Origin: Ignavibacteria bacterium
Lineage (GTDB): Bacteria; Bacteroidota; Ignavibacteria; Tepidaquicellales; OLB5
Length of the DNA stretch: 50,530 bases
NCBI GenBank assembly: GCA_030835025.1
Contig: JAUQWS010000031.1
Location: 1-50,530 of the forward strand
Direction of reading: 5' to 3'
In this document: positions 35,680 to 43,202 of the stretch, one piece after another
Numbering within the stretch: position 1 is the stretch's first letter
Layout: every line of letters begins with the position of its first letter
Translations under genes and position numbers: made by a program
Notes under the pieces: model-generated
Databases searched by the model: none
Seen by the model: the letters and a program-made list of their open reading frames with translations, nothing else
Told to the model about the DNA's origin: nothing

Positions 35680-36753
35680 ATGAGAAAGAATTATGTGTTG
35701 TTAAGTCAAAGCAGAAGGATACTGATAATATTGCCTGTTTTGCTTTTCCTTATATTTGCCTCAGGAACAATCTTTCAGGATAACACTCAAAAGATCAGGA
35801 CCGAAGTTCCGCAGGAGAAAGTAAAAGAAAGCGAAACAGATTCTCTTGGAGAAGAGCAGGACGGGTATGCTGATACTGTTAAGATAGGAGCATACATATT
35901 TTCAGTTTACGATCTTGATTTTCGCGGCAATAAAGTTAATGTTGATCTGTATTTATGGTACAATTCAACTAATGACAGTATTAACATGCTGGAGTATCTG
36001 GAACTTATCAATTCAAGCGGATATAACAAAACAGCAGAGACAAATGAAAGAAAGGACGGCTCTGTTTACCAGACCGTCAGAATTAACAGCACAATAAAAC
36101 AGCAGTGGAATGTAGACCGCTTTCCGTTTGATGAACAGAAGATTGAGATCCATATAGAGGATTACGATAAGGATAATTCAAAACTTGTGCTGATACCGGA
36201 TACACTTGCAAGCAAGATCGATAAGGAAGTCCGCTTAGAAGGATGGAAGATAAAAGATTTCGGCATAAAAACGGTTGACCACACGTATGAAACTAATTAC
36301 GGCAATCCCGAAATTCCCCTTGACGGTTATTCATCATACTCCCGTGCAATAGTTTATTTTACAATTGAGCGTGAGGGCAAAGGATTATTCTTCAAGCTTT
36401 TTATCGGGTTGTTTATTTCGGTTCTGATCTCGCTTCTCACATTCTTTGTGAATCCGCTTGATCTTGACCCGAGGTTCGGGCTTTCTGTCGGCGCTATTTT
36501 CGCGGCAATCGCGAGTCAGTATGTAATTACATCGACTCTGCCGCAGAATGAGAGCCTGACCCTTGTTGATATTCTGCACGATATTTCGTTCATTTATATA
36601 TTCATGTGTATTCTTGTTTCTACAATATCACTTCACCTTGTAAAAACCAACAGGGTGGATAAATCAAAAAAACTTGACAGGTACAGTTTCTTTATTTGTT
36701 CCGTAACATATATAATATTGATATTGATCTTTGTAATCAGAACAATTGACTAA
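35680..36753 (+). CDS. Pentameric ligand-gated ion channel (Cys-loop receptor) homologue
   Basis: A 357-residue protein from the ATG at 35680. Its layout is that of prokaryotic pLGICs: an N-terminal signal or anchor helix (about 14-29), a charged linker, and a beta-sandwich extracellular domain (about 65-232) opening 'IGAYIFSVYDLDFRGNKVNV'. The hallmark 'FPFDEQ' loop is at 148-153; the two receptor Cys positions are Gln and Ile, as expected for Cys-less bacterial members. Four helices follow: M1 (236-257), M2 (265-287), M3 (294-321) and M4 (335-354). M2 reads 'PRFGLSVGAIFAAIASQ' and ends in 'TSTLP', aligning with the glycine-receptor and GLIC pore helix. It should sit in the inner membrane as a ligand-gated channel. 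It lies between a flavin reductase and an amine oxidase. Confidence 0.87.
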   Translation: MRKNYVLLSQSRRILIILPVLLFLIFASGTIFQDNTQKIRTEVPQEKVKESETDSLGEEQDGYADTVKIGAYIFSVYDLDFRGNKVNVDLYLWYNSTNDSINMLEYLELINSSGYNKTAETNERKDGSVYQTVRINSTIKQQWNVDRFPFDEQKIEIHIEDYDKDNSKLVLIPDTLASKIDKEVRLEGWKIKDFGIKTVDHTYETNYGNPEIPLDGYSSYSRAIVYFTIEREGKGLFFKLFIGLFISVLISLLTFFVNPLDLDPRFGLSVGAIFAAIASQYVITSTLPQNESLTLVDILHDISFIYIFMCILVSTISLHLVKTNRVDKSKKLDRYSFFICSVTYIILILIFVIRTID

Positions 36754-36771
36754 TCTTAAAATCATAACAAT

Positions 36772-38133
36772 ATGACAACACGCAGAGATTTCCTGAAACA
36801 ATCGGCAATAATTGCCGCCGGCACAGCGGTTATCCCTAATTCATTCAGTATTTTAGCCGGACAAAAACCGAAAGTAATAATAATCGGAGCGGGGTTCGCC
36901 GGACTGGCAGCAGCTTACAGGCTGAAGCAAAAGGGGATTGAGTATGTAATTCTGGAAGGAAGAAGCAGAACCGGGGGAAGAGTATTCAGTCATACAATTG
37001 ATAAGGACGAGAACCTGGTAATTGAACTTGGTGCAGAATGGGTCGGCGCTTCACACGAGAGATTAATAGCAATGTGCAAGGAGTTCGGGCTTGAGCTGCA
37101 GAACAACCAGTTCGAATCACACTTGACATATGCAGGGCAGTATTATTCTAAAGGCGGCTGGGATTATTCAACTGATTGGAAAGCTAAATTTGAGAAGATA
37201 ATCAAGGATTACGCTAATTTCAGGGAAGAAGATAAGAAGAAGCTTGATAGAATGGACTGGTGGCGGTATCTTGTTAACAACGGAATTCAGGAAAGGGACC
37301 TTCAAATAAGGGACCTTTTGGACAGCACCGATTTTGGAGAGAGTATCCGCCACGTTTCTGCATATGCAGCTCTGGCCGAATACGCTGAATCAAGCGAGAA
37401 GAATGAAATGGACTACAAGGTCAAAGGGGGGAACAGCCGATTTACAGAGGCACTGGTTGAAAGAATCGGTGCAGAGAACATAATGCTTAAGCACAAAGTA
37501 ACAGAAGTAAGTCAGACCGACGGGACTGTCACTGTAACCTGCGAAAACGGGAAAGTATTTTCAGCTGATAATCTTATCTGCACTGCTCCGACCTATGCGC
37601 TTTCAAAAATAACATGGAAGCCCGGGCTGCCTGAAGAAAAAATTGACGCTCTTAATGCGCTCCAGTATGCAAGGATAAGCAAACATGCAGTATTGTTTAC
37701 CGATAGATTCTGGAATGATGAAGCGTTTGATATGGTAACCGATGTTTACGGGCATTACTTCTACCATGCAACAAAGAACCAGCCCGGAACTAAGGGTGCG
37801 CTTATCTCTTATACAATTGGCGATAAGGCAGATATTATTGGCAGGCAGAACGATGAATTCAAGTCTGATATGATAACAGCTTCACTTAAGCCGGCATTCG
37901 GAGATATCCGCCCGAAGATTGTAAACCACCTCAATTATTACTGGGGGACTGATGAGTATTCAAAAGGCGGTTATGCGCTGTACGGAGTAGGGCAGTGGTA
38001 CACAATAATGCCCATCTTAAAAAAGAAATTCATGAGTACATTTTTTGCCGGGGAGCATCTTGCAGACTGGCAGGGATTCATGGAAGGAGCTATCAACACA
38101 GGAGAAGAAGCTGCCGATGAAATAGCGGGCTAA
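36772..38133 (+). CDS. Tat-exported flavin-containing amine oxidase family protein
   Basis: A 453-residue FAD enzyme. The N-terminus is a twin-arginine signal ('TTRRDFLKQS' then a hydrophobic run to about 30). The FAD-binding motif 'VIIIGAGFAGLAAAYRL' is at 35-51, followed by 'SRTGGRV' and 'ELGAEWVGA'. The C-terminal FAD block 'FFAGEHLADWQGFMEGAI' is characteristic of monoamine oxidase-like enzymes. It would oxidise an amine (or an amino acid) in the periplasm with H2O2 release, having been exported folded with FAD. It starts 18 bp after the channel gene in the same direction. The substrate is unknown. The stop codon shares CTAA with the convergent lipoprotein gene (38130-38133). Confidence 0.9.
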   Translation: MTTRRDFLKQSAIIAAGTAVIPNSFSILAGQKPKVIIIGAGFAGLAAAYRLKQKGIEYVILEGRSRTGGRVFSHTIDKDENLVIELGAEWVGASHERLIAMCKEFGLELQNNQFESHLTYAGQYYSKGGWDYSTDWKAKFEKIIKDYANFREEDKKKLDRMDWWRYLVNNGIQERDLQIRDLLDSTDFGESIRHVSAYAALAEYAESSEKNEMDYKVKGGNSRFTEALVERIGAENIMLKHKVTEVSQTDGTVTVTCENGKVFSADNLICTAPTYALSKITWKPGLPEEKIDALNALQYARISKHAVLFTDRFWNDEAFDMVTDVYGHYFYHATKNQPGTKGALISYTIGDKADIIGRQNDEFKSDMITASLKPAFGDIRPKIVNHLNYYWGTDEYSKGGYALYGVGQWYTIMPILKKKFMSTFFAGEHLADWQGFMEGAINTGEEAADEIAG

Positions 38134-39065
38134 TTGTTATCGAAGCTCCGGATAAAAGCCAGCACTTCATCATTAAGTGTTTCAATTGAATTGCCGGTAA
38201 TTTTCTCAAGCTGGCTGATACCGGTTTTATCTTTATTGTATGTATCTCTGAATGTTCTGTAGTAGTCTTTAAGTAATCCATTTTGCTGCAGATACATAAG
38301 CAGGTATCTGGATTGCGCGTAGTAGTAAGGTGATCTTTTGCCGTAAAATTCATCATCGTTTGTTTTCATTAAGTGCTCAAGTCCGGTGTAAGTATCTTCA
38401 TCAATTGCCCTTCTGAGCGGAATTATCCTGAGACTGAAATCGCCTTCAAGGTCACCGTTCTTAAAAGTGGATTTTTCATGGAGTGATGACAGGCCTTCAT
38501 CAAACCATGAGGGCATATCAGGGAAATCAGTATTTGTGAACTTGTGTGTGACTTCATGCGGAATGCTTCCTTTCCAGTTCACATAGCGAATGATGATGAC
38601 ATTTTTCGATATCTTGAAAAATCCGTATGGCGAAATGTCATCTTCGGGAATATCGAAATTCTTCAGCACAAAATTCTTGTATGCACCTATCTCTTTGAAA
38701 ATGATCAGGGGAGTAACGGAAGTTGGGGTTTTGTTTACATAATTGCCGGTCATTGCATCTATTGCATTACGAATATCGCTGCCTATCAGATCTGCTGTCA
38801 GTTTCTCATCCAGTTCAGAAAAGATCACAAAATATCTGTATCTTATTGCTTTGAAACCAGAGGGAAGGATCGGCGAATAATCTGAAATCACCGTTTCATA
38901 ATCAAAACCGGCAAATGTTTCTTCGGCGGAATTAAGGTCATACTTTGTATCAGAAGCATTAAGCGAATCAGCCTGTTTCTTGACAGAGAGCGCCTCAGAA
39001 TCATAACAGCCGGCAACCAGTATGGCTATTGCAATATATATCAATATTATCAGGATTTTGGTCAT
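38130..39065 (-). CDS. Lipoprotein with HExxH metallopeptidase (MA-like) domain
   Basis: A 311-residue exported lipoprotein; the lipobox ends at Cys20 (ILVAGC). A zinc-peptidase motif H-E-V-T-H is at 170-174, with a downstream Glu190 in 'PSWFDEGLSS', matching the gluzincin 'peptidase MA' arrangement. The C-terminal half is helical ('SRYLLMYLQQNGLLKDYYRT'). It is probably a periplasmic or outer-membrane-anchored protease; its substrate is unknown. It converges on the amine oxidase gene, sharing four bases, and is divergent from arsC with 64 bp between the starts. Confidence 0.83.
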   Translation of the reverse strand: MTKILIILIYIAIAILVAGCYDSEALSVKKQADSLNASDTKYDLNSAEETFAGFDYETVISDYSPILPSGFKAIRYRYFVIFSELDEKLTADLIGSDIRNAIDAMTGNYVNKTPTSVTPLIIFKEIGAYKNFVLKNFDIPEDDISPYGFFKISKNVIIIRYVNWKGSIPHEVTHKFTNTDFPDMPSWFDEGLSSLHEKSTFKNGDLEGDFSLRIIPLRRAIDEDTYTGLEHLMKTNDDEFYGKRSPYYYAQSRYLLMYLQQNGLLKDYYRTFRDTYNKDKTGISQLEKITGNSIETLNDEVLAFIRSFDNN

Positions 39066-39129
39066 TATTCCGTGGTTTGATAATATAACAAAATCAGATG
39101 ATATTTAGGTTCTACAAATCTTACTTATT

Positions 39130-39558
39130 ATGAAGGCAAAGTTTCTGATATTATGCACGGGCAATTCCTGCAGAAGCCAGATGGCTGAAGGGTTTTTACG
39201 GTCTATTGATCCCGGGATTGACGTATTTTCTGCCGGAACTAAACCTGCACGGAAAGTGAATCCATACGCTGTTAGGGTAATGGAAGAAATTGGTATCGAT
39301 ATATCCGGACAGGTACCGGAAAACGTGGATATATACACTGACAAAGAGTTCGACTATGTTATTACAGTATGTGATAATGCAAGGGAAATCTGTCCTGTGT
39401 TCACAGGCAAAGTAAGAAACAGGCTTCACATCGGGTTTGACGATCCGGCTGATGCCGTGGGAAGTGATGAAGAAATTCTGGCTGAATACAGAAGAATAAG
39501 AGATGAAATAAGGACCGAATTTGCCAAGCTATATGAAAATATCAGTAAGAGTCATTAG
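39130..39558 (+). CDS. arsC: Arsenate reductase, thioredoxin-coupled (LMW-phosphatase fold)
   Basis: A 142-residue ArsC. The phosphatase loop 'CTGNSCRS' places Cys9 and Arg15 in the active site. Cys81 and Cys88 ('VCDNAREICPVF') are the relay cysteines, with the same spacing as the S. aureus enzyme. The conserved 'FDDPADAVGSDEEILAEYRR' and 'RDEI' block follows. It would reduce arsenate to arsenite using thioredoxin. No arsR or arsenite efflux gene is adjacent, so it is a stand-alone copy. Its stop shares TTAG with the convergent kinase gene (39555-39558). Confidence 0.93.
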   Translation: MKAKFLILCTGNSCRSQMAEGFLRSIDPGIDVFSAGTKPARKVNPYAVRVMEEIGIDISGQVPENVDIYTDKEFDYVITVCDNAREICPVFTGKVRNRLHIGFDDPADAVGSDEEILAEYRRIRDEIRTEFAKLYENISKSH

Positions 39559-42128
39559 GTTCTTCTTTTGAATTCTCTTTTTGTAAACGTGATCGTATAG
39601 GTTGTACCGGAATGGTTATGCATGTTTATTGTGCCGTCTATTTGCCCGACGAGAGTGTTCACCAGTTGTAAACCAAGGGATTTAGTATTCCTAAAATCAA
39701 CTCCTTTCGGGAAACCTATGCCATCATCGCTTATTGTAAGAGAGTAATCACAATTATCTTTAGTATCAAGCTCGATCTTTATAGTGCCTTTTCGCTTATC
39801 GGGGAAGGCATATTTAAAAGCATTAGAGATAAGCTCATTAATGATTAGTCCGCAAGGTATTGCAAGATCAATACTCAGGTTTAGCTCTTTAACATTTATA
39901 TCAAGATCGATCAAGCCGTTGTGATCCTTGAAAACATTAAAAAGCTGGTCAGAAAGCTGTTTCAAATATTCGGAGAAATCGATCTGCGAGAGATCTTTGG
40001 ATTGGTAAAGCTTCTGATGTACAAGCGCCATCGAGCGCACCCTGTTCTGGCTGTCGATCAGAATATTCTGCGTATTTTCGTCAGGTGCATTTCCTGCCTG
40101 AAGTTTCAATAGACTTGAGACTACTTGCAGGTTGTTCTTAACCCTGTGGTGAATTTCTTTCAGCAGGAGTTCTTTTTCTTCCAGTGACTGGCTGATCTTC
40201 TGTTCAGCAAGCTTTCTTTCAGTTACATCTATAAGTATTCCCGATAAAAATGATTTATTGCCGTTCGAACTGACTTTAAACATATGATCTTCGATCCACA
40301 TAAATGACCCGTCCTTTTTCCTCAGTCTGAATTCCATCACAAGCATCCCAACTTCATTTCGCTTGTGCCAATCGCTTAAGGATTGTTTCACTTTGGGAAC
40401 ATCATCAGGATGAATAATGCTGCCGAAGAAGTATTTCTGTTTGAGAACTTCAGATGTTGTATAACCCGTCATGCTTTCAAAATTATCCGAAATGAACTCT
40501 TTGCCGTGTCCGGATTGGTAAACAACCAGTTTCGGAAGGTTCTTCAGAATTGCTGAAAGTCTGGTTTCTGTTTCCTGAATGCGTTCCTGTACATTCTTCT
40601 GCTGGGTAATATCGATCATAATACCTGAAAAATACGGTTTCCCGACTGCCGGCACAACTTCGAACATATGGTCTTCCAGCCAGACAATTTCACCCTTCTT
40701 GTTCCTCACTCTGACTTCATTGCTAAGTACACCTTTGGCTCCGGTCTTTCTCCATTCTGTTACTTTCCTGTCATAATTGCCAATGTCTTCTGAAATCATC
40801 AGATTGCTGAAAAGGTGCTCATCTTTCATGAATTCTTCGGCAGGATAACCCAATATATCCATGATGTTCTCTGATACAAAATTGATGCCCTCGCCGTATT
40901 CATATATGGCAACATTTGGCAGGTTATTTAGAATTGTCGATAGCCTTGCCTGAGTAAGCCTCAGTTTCTGTTCTGACTCTTTCCGTTCTGTAAAATCAAC
41001 TACCTGGCAAATATGTCTGAAAGGCTTGCCGTCACTATCTTTCAGAACTGTTATATGAAGCTCAACAAATACTGTTTTTCCGTCTTTGCGAATATATCTT
41101 TTTTCGAAGTGTATTCCCGGCTGGTTTTCCTTCAGGGTTCGGTTGAAAACGTAATCATCTATTTTTCTGTCTCCGGGGTGTGATATCTCCGGGAATGATG
41201 TCTTAAGCAGTTCATCTTTTGTATAGCCCACAATGTCACAGAAAGCCTTGTTAACCTTGACGAAATATCTGTCAAGATCTGTTATTGCCATGCCTATCGG
41301 AGCATTATCAAAGATCATCTGGAGCTGCTGCTCGCTGCCTTTCAAAGCTTCTTCTGCTTTTTTCCTTGCGGTGATATCTCTTCCGACCGTTTGGTATTCT
41401 ACAATTTCACCATCTTCGTTAAAAATAGCAGTATCGGTCCATCTCAGCCAGCGAACCTCGCCGTCTTCCATCACAACCCTGTGTGTAAAATTTCCGATCG
41501 GATTATTCTTATCCAACCCGGCGAAAAATCTGGTGAATCTTTCAAGGTCTTCAACTGGCATCTCAGGTATATACTTTCTGCCGATAAGTTCTTCTCTTTT
41601 CTTTCCGAAGAACCTGCAGAATATATCATTGACGTACGTAAAAGAGCCGTCCGGTTTCCAGCGCGTGATCATTTCAGTCTGCTGTTCTACAAGTGCCTTG
41701 TATCTTTCTTTGCTTTTCAGGAGTTCATCTTCGGTATTCTTTTGTCCGGTAATATCAATGATAACGCCCTGAAGCGTAACGGGAATCCCGTTTTCAATGT
41801 GAACAGAAGTGATATCTTTAAACCATCTTACAGAACCGTCTGCTGCTATCATCCTGTATTCGAATTCATGATCTTTAAGCTTCAGTGTGTTTTCGCGGCT
41901 GAATTGGAGTGCCCAATTTTTATCATTAGGGTGAAGATGGTCTATCCAAAATCCTTTTTGCGTCCAAAATTCCGCAGGATAGCCAAGAATGACTTCAGCC
42001 ATTTTGCTGACATATATGAAGCGCCGTTCCTGAAGGTCAAACTCGTAAGTGATTACGTTGAGTCCCTCAATTAACTTCCTGTATCTGTCTTCTCTGTGAT
42101 TAATTAATGCTGATAAATCGGACTCCAT
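39555..42128 (-). CDS. Soluble multi-PAS sensor histidine kinase (HisKA_2 type)
   Basis: An 857-residue kinase with no membrane helix. There are five PAS domains, starting near 'YRKLIEGLNVITYEFDLQ', 'YKALVEQQTEMITRWKPDG', 'LQMIFDNAPIGMAITDLD', 'LSTILNNLPNVAIYEYGEG' and 'LSAILKNLPKLVVYQSGHG', most followed by PAC segments ending 'DIT'. The dimerisation/phosphoacceptor helix is of the HisKA_2 type ('LLLKEIHHRVKNNLQ', His near 660). The ATPase domain has 'LIINELISNAFKYAFP' and 'ISDDGIGFP'. The fourth and fifth PAS domains are close copies, suggesting internal duplication. No response regulator gene is adjacent. It would sense a cytoplasmic or redox/ligand signal. Confidence 0.92.
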   Translation of the reverse strand: MESDLSALINHREDRYRKLIEGLNVITYEFDLQERRFIYVSKMAEVILGYPAEFWTQKGFWIDHLHPNDKNWALQFSRENTLKLKDHEFEYRMIAADGSVRWFKDITSVHIENGIPVTLQGVIIDITGQKNTEDELLKSKERYKALVEQQTEMITRWKPDGSFTYVNDIFCRFFGKKREELIGRKYIPEMPVEDLERFTRFFAGLDKNNPIGNFTHRVVMEDGEVRWLRWTDTAIFNEDGEIVEYQTVGRDITARKKAEEALKGSEQQLQMIFDNAPIGMAITDLDRYFVKVNKAFCDIVGYTKDELLKTSFPEISHPGDRKIDDYVFNRTLKENQPGIHFEKRYIRKDGKTVFVELHITVLKDSDGKPFRHICQVVDFTERKESEQKLRLTQARLSTILNNLPNVAIYEYGEGINFVSENIMDILGYPAEEFMKDEHLFSNLMISEDIGNYDRKVTEWRKTGAKGVLSNEVRVRNKKGEIVWLEDHMFEVVPAVGKPYFSGIMIDITQQKNVQERIQETETRLSAILKNLPKLVVYQSGHGKEFISDNFESMTGYTTSEVLKQKYFFGSIIHPDDVPKVKQSLSDWHKRNEVGMLVMEFRLRKKDGSFMWIEDHMFKVSSNGNKSFLSGILIDVTERKLAEQKISQSLEEKELLLKEIHHRVKNNLQVVSSLLKLQAGNAPDENTQNILIDSQNRVRSMALVHQKLYQSKDLSQIDFSEYLKQLSDQLFNVFKDHNGLIDLDINVKELNLSIDLAIPCGLIINELISNAFKYAFPDKRKGTIKIELDTKDNCDYSLTISDDGIGFPKGVDFRNTKSLGLQLVNTLVGQIDGTINMHNHSGTTYTITFTKREFKRRT

Positions 42129-42209
42129 TCAAATACCCCTATCTGATTAGAAATCCAATTTATACAATAATTTACGCAAAGTAATTAACGTGATTTTGGT
42201 ATAAGAAAG

Positions 42210-42244
42210 AATCTTAAGTATTTAAATCACAAATACTTAAGATT
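42210..42244 (-). terminator. 14-bp perfect inverted repeat between tonB and the kinase gene
   Basis: aatcttaagtattt and aaatacttaagatt pair perfectly around a 7-base spacer. It lies 34 bp after the tonB stop and 82 bp before the kinase ATG, with a short T/C-rich run after it on the minus strand. It could terminate tonB transcription or act as an operator for the kinase gene. Confidence 0.55.
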
Positions 42245-42277
42245 ATTGAAAGAATAATTGAAATGTACTTTGGGGAA

Positions 42278-43069
42278 TTATTGAAGTTTAAAATTGAAGG
42301 GAACATTCACCCAAACTTTTACAGGTTTGTTACTCTGCAATCCGGGCGTAAATTGAAGGTCTCTTGCTTTATTCTTCACTTCATCGTAGAAGACCTCTGG
42401 TCCTGTTAAACTTCCGGTTTTCAGAACATTACCGTCGGGACCGACAAGAACTTTAATGGTTACTTTTCCCTGAATACCGGCTTCAACTGCAAGTGCCGGG
42501 TACTCCATAGTTGCCTTAACCTGCTGGAGATTTATGCAGTCAGGAACTACATCAACTTCACTTATCGTAAAAACGTCCTTCACAGGGTCTTTCACAACAA
42601 TGTCATCCAGTTTATCCTTGATGACATTATCGTCGATCTTAATGTTGTTGTTATCGCTCATCACTAGACTATCGCCGGTTCTTGAAGTAGTTCCCGTAAT
42701 ATCATTTAACTGGTCCTGAGTCTTGAGGACAATATCATCAGCAATCTCTTTTCTGACGGGTTGAGGCTCCAGCGAAGATAGGTCCTTGATCTTGGAAACG
42801 GGGTCATCCTGTTTTACCGGAGGGATATCATTATCTTCCACGGGTGGTGGGGAATCAATATCAACGAAAAAGATCGGAGTATTGGGATTCTTCGGAATAT
42901 CTTTTGCCTTTGACTCATTTATGTAAGCGAAAAGCATATAAGCAGCAATCAGCCCGATATGAAGAGTTACCGCAATTATGAAACCTTTCATTGTTAATCC
43001 CTGAGCAAGCTTTTTCAGCTCAGGTGCTCCGTAATTATCATTGTTTATGAGGATTATTCCGTCGTTCAT
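42278..43069 (-). CDS. tonB: Energy transducer TonB
   Basis: About 263 residues from the ATG at 43069, which has a strong 'aaaggagg' 9-10 bases upstream; the frame extends to 43114 without such support. One membrane helix (about 29-50, 'GFIIAVTLHIGLIAAYMLF') is followed by a proline/acidic periplasmic linker ('DIDSPPPVEDNDIPP'). A C-terminal TonB domain ('MEYPALAVEAGIQGKVTIKV' ... 'VKVWVNVPFNFKLQ') completes it. It would pass proton-motive energy to TonB-dependent receptors such as the one at 17463-19748. No exbB/exbD genes are adjacent. Confidence 0.92.
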   Translation of the reverse strand: MNDGIILINNDNYGAPELKKLAQGLTMKGFIIAVTLHIGLIAAYMLFAYINESKAKDIPKNPNTPIFFVDIDSPPPVEDNDIPPVKQDDPVSKIKDLSSLEPQPVRKEIADDIVLKTQDQLNDITGTTSRTGDSLVMSDNNNIKIDDNVIKDKLDDIVVKDPVKDVFTISEVDVVPDCINLQQVKATMEYPALAVEAGIQGKVTIKVLVGPDGNVLKTGSLTGPEVFYDEVKNKARDLQFTPGLQSNKPVKVWVNVPFNFKLQ

Positions 43070-43202
43070 GATGCCATCCTCCTTTCGTTTCTGATTATAC
43101 TGAAGCAAATGCAATTAGTTCCGGCATTCGGGGGCCAAAGTGGAATCTAGACTCTTTACAGAATAATAGATGAATTTTGAGGATTTTTAGGGTTTTTTGA
43201 GA

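Noticed and set aside
41391-42074. 227-residue plus-strand open frame
   Set aside because: It lies entirely opposite the PAS kinase gene, whose domains are clear. The composition looks like a codon-bias shadow.
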